Shown: positions 53,218 through 64,000, numbered from the stretch's first letter. The stretch is 64,000 nt of DNA from Macrobrachium rosenbergii (GCF_040412425.1 NC_089763.1:51882587-51946586), one strand, 5' to 3'. The notes: generated by a model from the sequence alone, not told the origin. Program-made: numbers and translations.

Positions 53218-53779
53218 TACACAAAACATATTGGTTTCTCTCATGAGATACATACTTTTTTATCTTTGGCAGCCATTTTGGAAATATGATGTTCATATGG
53301 TGGCCATATTGGAAAGATGGGTTCACTGTATCTCTTCGTGATAGTAAGAATGCCAAAATACAAATTCTCAATCATTATATGGACAGTATGCATCTTTTTT
53401 TGCTTATGAAATGAAAATATTTGAAATATACAGCAAATTTGCTGCCATTTTGGAAGTGTCAGCCATCTTGGAAATAGCCAATTATTGAAGTGGCAGGAGG
53501 TTGATTTTAATTTATGGGGATAATAAGAGTTCTCATGCCAAATCTGTTGCTTGTATCACCAGTTGCACTTTTTTCCCATTATCCTGCCCCACTATTAGGG
53601 CAACATGCCCTGATCTGGCCGGGGGGATGCTCTGCCCTCCCGGATGCTCCCAAAAAGCTAGTAACCTGTCCCTGTTGGCAACTGAATGGAATCAGATTGC
53701 ACAACTAAAGTAAAGTTTTACCATGGGTATTTCTAAGTAAGAGCTTCACACGGACTATTACCTTGGATATTGGTTTTTC

Positions 53780-54104
53780 CTATACTTCTAGTGTTGCTGA
53801 TGACATTTTTATGGTAAAATAAAGTTTTATATATACTTACCAAGTAATTACATGGTCGGAGCCCGCCCACCCTCCCGTCGCATGGGCATTAAAGCATGAA
53901 ACGAATTGAGCTCTCTGCTAAGTTGTTCTTCTAAGTCCTGGATAGTGGGTGAGACCTTGTCACCTACACACAAACGATAGAAACGCTGCTGCACGAATTT
54001 TTAATTTTTAAGCTGCCATAAGTTAGGAACCAATAGCTATGTAATTACTTGGTAAGTATATATAAAACTTTATTTTATAAAAATGTCATATTTTTAGAAG
54101 TATG
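53780..54104. mobile_element. MITE with terminal inverted repeats of about 70 bp
   Basis: The left arm runs from TATACTTCTA (53781) through TGACATTTTTATGG and AAATAAAGTTTTATATATAC to CAAGTAATTACAT (53853). The right arm (54039-54104) is its reverse complement, nearly perfect over 54039-54089 and with a TAGAAGTATG end. The interior of about 185 bp has no coding capacity. Non-autonomous DNA transposon; superfamily not assignable and TSD not clear. Confidence 0.8.
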
Positions 54105-54339
54105 TTTGGATTCCACATAGGTCTGTTCTAAAGGGTGAGGCAAACATCGCCACAAAGATTCGCACTATGTTTGCTCTCTGAAAACCAGTGTGCTCCTTCT
54201 ATTAATAAAGCTGTTTATGGGGGAGTTAACCTAAGGGAGATATTGTGAAGTCTCTTTATCTCAGATTGTGTTACAGTGGCTAGTTGCTGACTCTGTCACT
54301 ACCAAGAGTATTTTCCCTCTAAATTTCATCAGATATTTC

Positions 54340-55060
54340 AGTGTTTAAGAAAAACCCATTGGATAACTGTGGTATCTCAATCATTTTTAAATATGTCAAA
54401 AGTGAAGATAATTCTTATGACCTCATCACAAGATGTCTTTCATGCATACGGTATATTGAGTTCATCAAAAAATTTTCTGTTTGGCTGAATATCGTGGAGT
54501 GGCTTTCCACTTATCAAAGTTCATAGCCAGAAAGTAATCTGGGTGTCTCTCTGCTGCATGCAGGCATGCAGAAAACTCAATTTGCAGCAATATTATCTGT
54601 CTTTCCCTGTCAGCATTGAGCAACAATGTACTGGAACCTTGGTTAACATTCAGAAATATTTTGATCTCAACAAACTTTTCAGGGTCACAAGCTATATATA
54701 CAAGGAGATCATTATTTTTACTAAACAGTCAGATGAAGAGCCTGGTTATTGTGGCAAGTAGTATTGGATAAATGGAATGCAGAAAGACATTTTTGCTCAG
54801 GAGTTAGCTTACTTGGAAAATTTGGATGACAAGAGCCTCAGAGAAGTACCAGTTGCAGTTTACAATTTAGACTTGTTCATTGATAACAGTGGCATTATAC
54901 ATTCAAGAGAAAACATTACAGTATGACTATGAAGTGCTGAATCCTGTAATGCTTGCTAAGACTCATAGGTCAAGTGATTGGAGTGTTATTTGTAATAGCT
55001 TGCCAAGTTATTACATAGCTATAGTTTCCACTCAAATAGCAGGTTAGATTCAAAATTTCG
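54340..55060 (+). pseudogene. BEL/Pao-type retrotransposon pol fragment
   Basis: The frame around 54383-54525 matches the block after RNase H in BEL/Pao polyproteins: VKSEDNSYDLITRCLS aligns with the family's V-SEDNPADL-TRG pattern and is followed by an EWL motif. Further pieces in other frames at 54755-54975 give a block of the form YWINGMQKD, ELAYLENLDDKSL, LDLFIDNSG and LNPVMLAKTHR, the usual segment before the BEL/Pao integrase zinc finger. Stops and frameshifts are frequent. The integrase core and LTRs are not seen. Non-functional. Confidence 0.6.
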
Positions 55061-56170
55061 CTGGTAGCGCTTTAATATAGTTTGTGTGGGTGATCAGCCC
55101 ATCCCACTAACAGAATATTGGAATGACCTAGTAGACAATCCTCACTCCTTTCTGCCATCCGTGGTGGCAACACCTGGTCTGGCGGCAGTTACATTCATTA
55201 TTTTGCGGTTATTGGAGGATTCTTTAAATCAACCATCAGAACGCGTATATTGTAGCCTTCAAGCTGAAATCTTTCAGGATGAGTTCTTATTTTTTGTTTA
55301 CATTGATTCAGAGTCATCAACAAGCTGCTGATAAACGACCCCATTTATATTTATAGTTTACCGGTTAGGCTTCTGGTAGTGCCAGTAATAGTTTTGCCTA
55401 AAAAGTAATTCTCGGTTGTTATAAGACTCTGTTATAAAAGTACAGTAAATTGTTGTAAGTTACGCCTTTTCATTAAACCATAACTCTGGCAATTTATGAA
55501 TTTTTTCCAGCTGTAAAGTACTAGTGAGCCACCAATAATAGTTTTATTTTAAAAGTAATTCTCGAGTGTTATGACATGCCATTTGCTCCCGCACCTGGCT
55601 CCCTTGCTTCCTTACCATACCTTTACCAGTCCTGTGTCTTGGTTAACAGATGTTAACCTTGTTATAGTGAACTGTAGTGCAGTGGAGGAGGTGGCTACTC
55701 ATCCCCTGATGCTCCTAGACAGATGGTCCCTATCAAACTCCCCACAATTCCTGGGAGGAAGCAAACTGGAAGTCCAAGGGAGGTCAGGGTGTTCCACACG
55801 GGTAGTCGCCCCCTCAGTCAAACCTGTTGCGGTCCCAGGTATCGGCAGAAAGCCACTGGAAAGGTGTCTTGATGGATGTGTAGTGGAGGTGGTGGCTATC
55901 TGGCCCTATCGGATCTCCTAAACCCAGTCCCTGTCAGACTCCCTAAACCTGGGAGGAGGTATACTGTCGGTCCATGGGAGTCTGAAAGGGTTTTGCCCCT
56001 GGATAGTTACCTCTCAGTCGAGCCTGTTGTCCACAGGTCTCGACAGACAGCCATTGAAAAGGCGCCCATAAAGAGTGCTTGCCTTGACTATAGTGGTGCT
56101 GATGGCATTTTTTCACTTTATGGATCCCAGTGTGGACAAGAGGCTCTATTGACACTTTCGGGATCCCAGT
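55061..56170 (+). other. Unassigned, possibly 5' part of the DIRS-like element
   Basis: 55086-55331 and 55571-55921 hold open frames without recognisable domains. Segments such as GACTCCCT-AACCTGGGAGGA and GGTCCCAGTGTGGA recur within 55740-56170, suggesting repeated internal structure. Confidence 0.3.
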
Positions 56171-56183
56171 GTGGATAGTTACA

Positions 56184-56397
56184 AGTTAAGTATATCTTAG
56201 TTTAACCAGACCACTGAGCTGATTAACAGCTCTCCTAGAGCTGGCCCGAAGGATTAGATTTATTTTACGTGGCTAGGAACCAATTGGTTACCTAGCAACG
56301 GGACCTACAGCTTATTGTGGAATCCGAACCACATTATAGCAAGAAATGAATTTCTATCACCGGAAATAAATCCCTCTTATTCTTCATTGGCCGGTCG
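56184..56397 (-). mobile_element. Family A SINE, 5'-truncated, 13-bp TSD
   Basis: Flanked by GTGGATAGTTACA at 56171-56183 and 56398-56410. On the minus strand it begins just after the tRNA-like head (GGCCAATGAAGAATAAGAGG) and continues normally to the 3' end. Confidence 0.85.
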
Positions 56398-56499
56398 GTG
56401 GATAGTTACAGGTCCCAGTGTAAATTAGTGGCGCTGATGGCGTTTTTCAGATTTATCTCAGCCATTGAAAATATATATTCCCAGTTTTGGTGTGCTAGT

Positions 56500-58381
56500 A
56501 GTTTTCGTCATCACTATCCAAATCTGGACAGAGTCTGAGAGCAGACAGCCCCAAGCGCCCAAGTTCCGAGTGCCCAAGTTTCAAGCGTCCAAGTTCTGAG
56601 CTCCCAAGTTCCTAGCCCCCAAGATCAAGTTCCTAGCGCCCAAGATCCAACCTGCCAATATCTGAGCGCCCAAGTTCCGAGCACCCAAGTTCTGAGCGCC
56701 AAAGTTTTGAGCACCCATTCCAAGCGCCCGGTGTCCGAGCGTCCTTCTGTATCCTAGTGTCCAAGTGCTCAGTGACCTCCGAAGTTGAGTGTCTTGAGTG
56801 CACAGTGGCCTCCTGAGTGTCCATTGTCCGAGTGCACAGTGGTTGAGCACCCAGTGTCCGATCGCCTAGTGTCCAAGCTCCCATGTTTGCTCGTCCAACT
56901 GTGTCATATGCCCACTCATCCTCTTGTCCATCTGGAGCCAGCCGTCAGTTTGGCGCCAGCTGTCAGTCACCTAACACCACACTCAGGACGACAGACACTA
57001 CCTCTTCGCTTTTCTACATCGGTTTCGTCCGCTTCTATGGTTTGTTGGAGACCATTCAGCACCAACTTAGTGATTTGCTGGGCCTGTTGTACCATCCACC
57101 AAAAGTCTAATGTCTGAGTGTCCAATGTCAGAGCACCCAGTGCCAGAGACTCGGTGCCTTGGATTGTTTCCATGCCCTGTCATGTAAAGACTCAGACAGT
57201 TATGGTTTTAGAGGTTTTTCCACTCCCTTTTGTATTCTCTAGAAGGAGATCTCTGGTCTGCTCTTCTATTGTGAGATTCACACAGTTGCAATGGGCCATC
57301 GCTCCCAAACTACGCCTTTCTGATACTAGTTTTGGAGTGCTCAGAACTATTTCTAGTACTCAGCTCCTGACGATGAGCTGCATGACCACAGTTACTCGTT
57401 TCTCTCTCTTAGACAGTAGATGAAGGTCAAGAGGGAGACGATCCAGACAGTTCTTCCACCCATCCTCCAGAACGATTGGACAGGTGCTTGGATATGCAGG
57501 GAGCATTCTTCCAGATCCCCATCCAAACTCCAGAGAGTTTTTTAGTTTTGTCTTTTGGGGCAGGGTTCCCCAATCGGGAGTCTGTGCTTCGACCTCTCCT
57601 GATTCCTAGCTCTTCCTGCATTTGACTCGCCCAAACAAATCCCCTTTTGTCTGGGCATAACTTAAGTCTTTATGTGTCGACTGACTTCTTCGTTACCTTC
57701 GGAGAAAAGGAGCTCGAAGGCTCTTGACAGTATCCTTTACCAGGACAGGGAAACACAGTTGGACACCTCTGTGTTATTTCTTAGCCCAGGTTTCTTTAGT
57801 CAGACCTTCAGTGGTGGCTGTCCGAATATGACTTGTGCAAGGGAATTCCTTCTGCTGAGCCTAGTTCTAGTCTTCTTCTCAGCACCTCAGATCTAGGTCA
57901 AAGGAGCCCACTTGAGGAACCGGGAAGTTGTCCAGGACTTGGTCCCCAAGAAGAACAGAACCTTCACTTATACTTTGGAGGGCTAAAGCATTTCTCTTAT
58001 GGCTCTAGTGCTGCTCGACCCTAGCTCACATCTAGACTATGGTGTAGTCTGTTTGGATAGGACCTCAGTCCTAACACATCTACCTAAGCAGGGAAGCTGG
58101 ATCCAGCGTTCCCTCTTAACCAAACAGCAGAGTTCTCCCTCTGTTGACAGATCAATCAAGTCTTCTAGTCATGATTTATTCAGGGAACAAAGTTTCGAAG
58201 GACGTACTAGGCCGTCAGAAACTTGTCCTTCCCATCATGCCTTTTCAATCCCCTAAGTTGTCAGGATCTAATCAATGTATGAAGCAAGCCAACCTTGGAC
58301 CTGTTTGCCTCTTCAAGGAACCTTCAGCATGATCGAGGAAGCACTAGACAGTCTCAGGCTGAGTTTCCAGTTACACTCTTA
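56500..58381 (+). pseudogene. DIRS-like retroelement, left part (gag-like repeats, RT/RNase H remnants)
   Basis: 56545-56720 is a degenerate 15-bp repeat (GCCCAAGTTCCGAGT type) encoding PSSE(R)-like pentapeptides. From about 57466 the frame gives DMQGAFFQIPIQTPESFLVL, the RT block LD-QGAFFQIPIHPES of DIRS-type polymerases. Later pieces resemble the RNase H region (LDRTSVLTHLPKQGSWIQRS near 58035-58110) and what follows it. These domain assignments come from memory of decapod DIRS proteins. Several frames and stops are involved. Continuity with 61543-62400 is broken by a LINE insertion. Confidence 0.6.
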
Positions 58382-60011
58382 GCCCATTCTGGCCAAACCT
58401 GGAGAAGATCCCAGTAATGTAAACAATTACAGACCAATTTCTTTAACAAGTTGTTTATGCAAATTACTAGAGAAAATTGTAAATGCTCGACTAACATGGC
58501 ACATTCGAGAAAATAAAATTCTTACTCCCACTCAATTTGGGTCACAGTGTAACATATCTACAGTCAAGTCTCTGTCTAACTTGGAAGACCACATACGAAG
58601 AGAATTTGAACGAAAACAAATTACTATAGCCGTCTTTTTTGACATTGAAAACGCATATGATACTACATGGAGATATGCAATATTAACAACGTTACATAAA
58701 AATAGCATCCTTAGACATTGACCTAGGTTTATCCAAAACTTTCTGACAAATCGCACTTTTCAAGTGAGAATTGCTGATGTATTGTCAAGTACATTTCCAC
58801 TTGAAAATGGTGTTCCACAAGGAAGCGTCCTTAGTGGCACACTGTTAATCTAGCAATAAATGATATCAGTAATAATCTACCAATCTGAATTAAAAGTGAC
58901 TTGTATATGGATGATTTTGCAATATATTATTCAGCATCTTGCATAAAACATGTGGAGCGAATTATAAATAAAACTATAATAAAAATAGATGAATGGGCCT
59001 CACCTGTAGGCTTTAAATTTTCTATACAAAAGACCCAAGCAGTAACGTTTTATAAAAATAAAAAGTGGAAAAAAGGTGAAGAAATAGATTTTCAAAAACA
59101 GAAATTATTCCATACCAGTTGGCCAAACAGCAAAATTTTTGGGATTAGTGTTTGATACTTACTTGAACTGGAAAGCCCATATAACATATATGAAATCAAA
59201 ATGTAAAAGAGCATTAAACCTAATTAAAAAAACTATTAAACACTACGTGGGGAGCTGATACACATACCCTTACTGTACTGTATAAAGCAAGTGCTGTCCA
59301 TCATTGATTATGGAAGCAAAATATATGGCTCAGCATCAGACACAACGTTGAAAGCGTTAGACCCAGTTCATAATGAAGGCCTTAGAATATATTCAGGAGC
59401 TATTAGATCATCACCAAAGTCATCTTTACAAGTTGAAAGTGATGAACTACCTCTCTCTCTCTCTCCATAGAGAGCTAGTAATAATGAAGAATGCTCTGAG
59501 GATTCAGACAAATGATTCTCCAACCAAAAAAATTATTTGGATTAAGAGATGTGTTTATAAAATTCATCCACCTCCTTTCCCAATTAGAGCTAGAAGATTG
59601 TTTGAGTCGCTAAATATAAATATGCAGTTACCTTTAATAGTAAAATTACCTCTTCCTTGGACAATGAATAAAATGAGAATGTGTACACTCTTAAAATATT
59701 TATCATAAAGTTATTCATATACCCCAGAGCACCATAGACAACATAAGCAGAACATATAATCCGAAAAGGTCCACATTACGCAATACACACCAACAGATCT
59801 AAGTCACAATATGGAGTGGGATATGCTGCAGTATCCCAAGACAAAACGTATCAGTTCTCTCTACCAGATAATACCTCAGTATTTACAGCTGAGGTATGTG
59901 CAATAGCATCAGCCATAAAAATAACTTAAACCTCATTTGATAATTTTGTGATTTATAGCGACTCCAGAAGCGCTATAGAAGCCATTCAAAGCTATAATAA
60001 AAAAAATAATA

Positions 60012-60333
60012 CAGTAAACCCCCCTCACTATTCACGGACTCACGTATCCGCGGATTTCTCTGTGGAATGTATCTACCCATTATTTGCGGAAAATTCGTGG
60101 TATTTTTCACTGAGAAATATTCACTAATTACTGTATTTTCATATCATTTTCATGACTAAATGCACTTTTTGTGATAAAACTCAGGTATAAGCATGTTCAG
60201 AGGTTTTTTGTGTTTAAACTATCAAAATAGGCAGTTCTAAGTGTTTTTAGAGGGGTTCTAAGTATTCGCGGATTTTAGCTATTCGTGGGGGGGGATGTGT
60301 TTAGCATCCCCTGCGAATATGGGTGGTTTACTG
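60012..60333. mobile_element. 322-bp MITE with TA target site, inside the LINE RNase H region
   Basis: Starts CAGTAAACCCCCCTCACTA and ends GGGTGGTTTACTG. The termini are inverted repeats (CAGTAAACC, then an ATTC-GCGG-type block on both sides). A TA dinucleotide lies on each side (60010-60011 and 60334-60335), and LINE coding resumes right after. TA target and CAGT ends fit a Tc1/mariner-pogo-type non-autonomous element. Confidence 0.8.
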
Positions 60334-61230
60334 TATTGTACAACAAATTAAGTTTTCACTCCATAAATTGTATAATAATTGAGAAAAATATTGAAATATG
60401 TTGGATCCCTGCCCATGTAGGCATTAAAGGAAATGAAGAGGCTGATAAAGCAGCTAAAGAAGCAGTCCACATGACAAGAGCAAATGTAGACATCCCTATT
60501 AGTGAATATATAAGATATATAAAAACAATCATTGTAAGTAAATGGCAAAATATATTTAATGAAGAACCTGAAAATAATAAATTAAAACATAAAATCCATT
60601 GTTGGAAAATGGAGTTCATCATATCAGAGAGAGAGAGACACAAGTAATTCTGACGCATCTTCGAATAGGCCATACTCGTTTGACACATGGACACTTAATG
60701 AACAGGCCATGTGGTCCTCCTCCTGAATGCCCAGATTGCAAAGTGTTGATAACAGTCAAGCATGTATTGTGTGAATGTCCAGAATATAACCTGCAACGAT
60801 TATCAAATTTTGGAAATAGATCAATGAAGGAAATTTTGTTGGAATCTTCAGCATTTTTAGTGATACCCATTTTAATGTTCATGAGGAGCTGCGATTTAAT
60901 TAATAAAATATAAAAAGTGAATAATAGAAATACAAAAACCATTAGGCATCTAATGAATTTTAAAACAACTAAATTTTAAAATTTTACTTAATTTATTTTG
61001 AATTTTAATATACCTTTTTAGTCAGTATATGTGGAAACATGAGTAAAAATGTATTTATTGTGTGAGTGTGTTCCAGTATGAGAGCATATGCCTTTGTGCA
61101 GCTTTTAATTTCATTTTCATTCATTCATCACCATACCCAGTGACTTAGCTTTACCCTAGACCTGTCATTTCATCCAAATCCTTCGGGCCAGCCCTATGAG
61201 AGCTGATAGTCAGCTCAGTGGTCTGGTTTA

Positions 61231-61463
61231 TAACTCTTCCTTGGGCATAGTCGGTAGAGTTGTGGCCTTGCATTTGGTTCGACTCTCCGGCTGGCTAATG
61301 AAGAGTTAGAGGAATTTATTTCTGGTGATAGAAATTCATTTCTTGCTATAATGTGGTTCGGATTCCACAAAGGTCCAGCCATGTTAAATAAGTTGTCCTT
61401 TGGGCCCCTAGGAGAGCTGTTAATCAGCTCAGTGGTCTGGTAAAACTAAGATATACTTAACTT
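61231..61463 (+). mobile_element. Family A SINE inserted in the LINE 3' tail
   Basis: Flanked by AGTGGTCTGGTTTA (61217-61230) and AGTGGCCTGGTTAA (61464-61477), 12 of 14 matching. The head contains AGTCGGTAGAGTTGTGG and GGTTCGACTCTCC. A 3' part of the body is deleted (the CCACAAAGGTCCAGCC junction near 61367). Confidence 0.75.
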
Positions 61464-61483
61464 AGTGGCCTGGTTAAACTGTT

Positions 61484-61529
<46 letters not shown>

Positions 61530-61542
61530 GGCCCATTCTGGC

Positions 61543-62400
61543 ACATTTAATGTGAACCTGCTACGGTTGTTGGTGGACTCTTCAAGATCTTTCCCCCAAA
61601 CCATCTCTTCTTATTCAACTTAGCTTCAGAGATACTACCAAGGGTGGTCCGCTCTTGCCCAGACAGGCGCCAGACTGTCCGGAGGGTTGTCTTCCAAAGA
61701 GTCGTCAAGATGTGTTACAGAGGCTATTACAAGATTCAATAGTCACCCCCTTCCTCCATCTCCCAGACTTAGTGGTCGTCTTCCATAGCTGGTGTCTCGG
61801 ACTCATCTCTTCTTTTAAGACATCTCTGACCCTGCTGCATATTACCTCTTTGTTTCTGAGAAGATCTAGGATCTCTTGCTTTCCTTGAAGAGGTACCAAT
61901 CTATGCAAATCTGGTTAAGCACAGAGACCTGGATCTTTCATCTTTTCAACAACCTCTCAATCCCTTTTCACACCCAGCTAGAAAGCAAAAGATGTGTTTT
62001 CCTCATTTTTCCTTTTGATTTTAGCCAAGAACAAGGATCCATCCAAGACCTAGCTCTGTTCTTTCTCCCTTACAGCTTAACAGACATCCTTGGCTTCCAG
62101 GAGCTCTGCCCAAATGGTGTCCAGCTCACCTGACACCAGCTACAAGCACCGAGGAGCACTCACCAACTCTGAGGGAAAAGAAAGAGCTCTCTGTCCAATT
62201 GGAGTTTTTAGGTATTTACCTGAGCAAGACTTGATAATCAAGAGAGCCTTCTTATCCTTTGATGTTTGGTCAAGAACCCCTTGCCCTTGGACTAAGATCG
62301 CAGAGTCCTTCATCCTAAAGAAATTTTATTTCCAAAACACTCTCAGATTCAGGAGAACAGCTTTGCCTTCTTTTAATGAAAGCTAAGGACATCAGAGCAG
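61543..62400 (+). pseudogene. DIRS-like retroelement, right part
   Basis: It continues the left part after the LINE. The first frame resembles the PFW...NLLRLLVDSSRSFP region that in DIRS polyproteins precedes the tyrosine-recombinase domain; a block of the form LSGGLSSKESSRCVTEAI follows near 61680. No intact recombinase domain with its catalytic residues could be traced, and stops are frequent. Confidence 0.5.
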
Positions 62401-62415
62401 CCTTTACTCTCTAGC

Positions 62416-62548
62416 TTTCAGGCACATATGCCCCTTACTTCCATTCTGCATCGGCCTATTGGAAGTATAATCGTCCTTCACGTCTTGCAGGCACATATGT
62501 CCCTTACTTCCATTCTGCATCAACCTACTGGAAGTATAATCGTCCTTT
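62416..62548 (+). repeat. 69-bp tandem duplication
   Basis: GGCACATATG-CCCTTACTT, CATTCTGCATC, CTA-TGGAAGTATAATCGTCC occurs at 62421 and again at 62490. Confidence 0.85.
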
Positions 62549-62579
62549 GTGCGTCACTATCTTAAGAAGTGAAACCAAA

Positions 62580-62945
62580 CTACTGGCTCTGCTGGCGCCC
62601 AGCTCTCCTGACACCAGCTACAGTCTGTCACCAGCTTTAGAGCTTCCAGAACCTTGAGCTGCTAGCTCTCCTGGCGCCCAGCTCGCCTGGTGCCTGCTAC
62701 AAGTCTGGGCCCAGCTATAAAGCTCCCAGTGCCCAGAGCTTCAGGCTTCCCTGGTGATCAGCTCGCCTGGCACCAACTACAGTCTGGCATCAACTTTAGA
62801 GCTTACAGCATCCGCAAACTCCCAGCAGCTTGGCTGGCACCCAATTTGCCTGGCGCCCAGCCAGCCTGGCACCAGTGATATTTATACCAATCTGTGAGCT
62901 TCCACAGCTTGCCAAGCACCAACTCCAGACTGGTGCCAGCTAAAT
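62580..62945 (+). repeat. Degenerate CTGGC-rich tandem repeat
   Basis: Diverged units built from GCTCGCCTGGCACCAGCTAC, AGTCTGGCACCAGC and TTTAGAGCTTCCAG-like blocks, five or so copies; a single unit-like piece is at 62118-62150. Frames crossing it are repetitive and not recognised as protein. Probably part of, or beside, the DIRS-like element. Confidence 0.55.
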
Positions 62946-63718
62946 AACATTTAAGGCCCTGTTCGCATGAGGCGGAAACTGCGGCGGCAACCACGCGCAT
63001 GCAAAAAGTGGTGACTGTACACGTTATAGTGGTTACCCACACAGTTCATTCAGTAGTGATATGGAAGTGGAGGAAATAATATGCATAGGATATGTTCAAA
63101 AGACTGTATCCAAAACTGAGAGAAATGAACCCAGATTCTTCATTTCTTTCAGAATGACCGTATTCATTTATATGTAATTATGAGTGCATACATCCACACA
63201 CACATAATGTATATATTATATATATAAGATTATATGTAAATGTATATATGTCTATATATAAATAAAGGCAATGCCATTAAGGAAAGAGAAATGACTGAGT
63301 GGTGCTAGGCCTTTCGATTTAGTATTCTTTACTTAGCAGACTGATAGAAATACAAAAATAAGTTTACAAAAAATGCTCATATAAATGACAGATGGCGATT
63401 ATAAAGGAAAATATGTACCTGGAATCCAACACAGTTGAAGAAATAGTATACCTATCAAAACAGAGGTATAAATTTAAAGGTTTTACAAAAGATTAGGCCC
63501 AACTGCTCAAAAGCAGGGACAAGTCAATTAAAAGGTTATATAGGGAAAGATACTGACCACCAAAAAATGACTGTGGAAAGAGTAAGCTGATTACGCGTGT
63601 TATAAAAGTACAACTGAATAATTCTCTTTATGGTAAAATTTAAAAATTTTGTTTGCAAAGTGAACATTTAAAAAAATATATTAAACATGTGACTCCATAC
63701 AAATTATATACAAGGTGA
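62946..63718. other. AT-rich sequence, partly the 3' region of a minus-strand retroelement
   Basis: A GC-rich island at 62955-63010 (GGCGGAAACTGCGGCGGCAA) is followed by AT-rich sequence with a TATATA run near 63200. From about 63260 the sequence may be the 3'UTR of the Penelope-like element beyond 63719. No gene is seen. Confidence 0.3.
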
Positions 63719-64000
63719 CTAATTAGCAATTAAGTCAGTGATTTTATCTTTAAGGTCATTCTTGAACATTTTACTAATATAGGGGTCCAAATAATACGTG
63801 CCAGGGCTAAGGTTAAAATTACAACTGGAAGTAAGCTGTATAATAGCAGGTTCTAAAAGATTTTGTGAAGAGAAATCTTTCGATCTGGCAATCACGGAAC
63901 TTTCAGTCCAATTTATCCTGTGAAAGTTTTCACTTAAATGTATGAATATTGCATTGAATGTTTGCCCAGTTTTTACCAGCATTGCGCATTGTCAGTCCTT
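63719..64000 (-). pseudogene. Probable Penelope-like element, C-terminal part, cut by the window edge
   Basis: The minus-strand frame 63982-63719 contains HRINWTESSVIARSKD, NLLEPAIIQLT and NFNLSPGTYYLDPYI, then a stop. This resembles the C-terminal (GIY-YIG-associated) region of Penelope-like retroelement proteins, where an H-INW motif is followed by an R..LE block. The rest would lie beyond the right edge, so intactness cannot be judged. The match is from memory and moderate. Confidence 0.5.

Larger units (their letters stand above)
58394..61530 (+). mobile_element. 5'-truncated LINE with RT and RNase H, 12-bp TSD, inserted in the DIRS-like element
   Basis: Flanked by perfect direct repeats GCCCATTCTGGC at 58382-58393 and 61531-61542. 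Coding pieces in order: the RT start with NNYRPISLTSCLCKLLEK (about 58410); LENGVPQGSVLSG (58800); the catalytic YMDD (58904-58915, where related LINEs usually have YADD); RNase H pieces FTAEVCAI and SDSRSA (59885-59975) and WIPAHVGIKGNEEADKA (60401-60450); and a C-terminal CPDC-x-H-x-C knuckle (60728-60780). The RNase H domain suggests an I-like group. Many stops and frameshifts; inactive. The insertion ends in an AAT tail (61485-61529). Confidence 0.8.

Overview
This is eukaryotic, intron-bearing, gene-poor DNA. Very long (TA)n, (TC)n/(GA)n and AAT microsatellites, tRNA-headed SINEs, DIRS/LINE/Gypsy/BEL/Penelope debris and short (TTAGG) runs together suggest an arthropod, most likely a decapod crustacean (shrimp, prawn, crab or crayfish). 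The species cannot be told from sequence alone, and the decapod call rests partly on my memory of these repeat families.

Only one intact cellular gene is supported: an ARF-like small GTPase of the ARL4 type on the + strand. It has three coding exons (8480-8699, 36710-36945, 37616-37789), a 28-kb first intron, a 670-bp second intron and a polyadenylation signal at 37838. The splice phases join cleanly and give a 209-residue protein (205 if the second ATG is used) with all the GTP-binding motifs and a lysine-rich C-terminal tail.

Positions 1-8479 (5' flank) hold a decayed 118-bp tandem array, LINE 3' ends, a 174-bp palindrome and microsatellites. Intron 1 holds several SINEs with clear target-site duplications, a 69-bp double-hairpin insertion, compound TC and TA arrays, an inverted repeat with a microsatellite loop, and a 59-bp minisatellite of about 23 units, most of which carry a consensus 5' splice site. 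Downstream of the gene (37.8-43 kb) are inverted repeats and interstitial TTAGG repeats. From 43 to 47.5 kb there is a duplicated 350-bp unit, a minus-strand LTR element reduced almost to its LTRs, and a broken plus-strand Gypsy-type element. From 48.9 to 53.2 kb lies an intronless, broken copy of a large uncharacterised multicopy invertebrate protein, flanked by oppositely oriented CCAAGATGGC-type motifs. From 53.8 to 62.9 kb are a MITE, a BEL/Pao fragment and a DIRS-like element split by a 3.1-kb LINE, which itself received a MITE and a SINE. The window ends in the C-terminus of a probable Penelope-like element on the minus strand.

The most interesting items are three copies of a 62-69-bp double-hairpin element, each with its own target-site duplication and two with an empty-site relative beside them; the uncharacterised gene with inverted flanking motifs; two LINE/SINE pairs that share 3' tails; and the splice-donor minisatellite inside the Arl4 intron.
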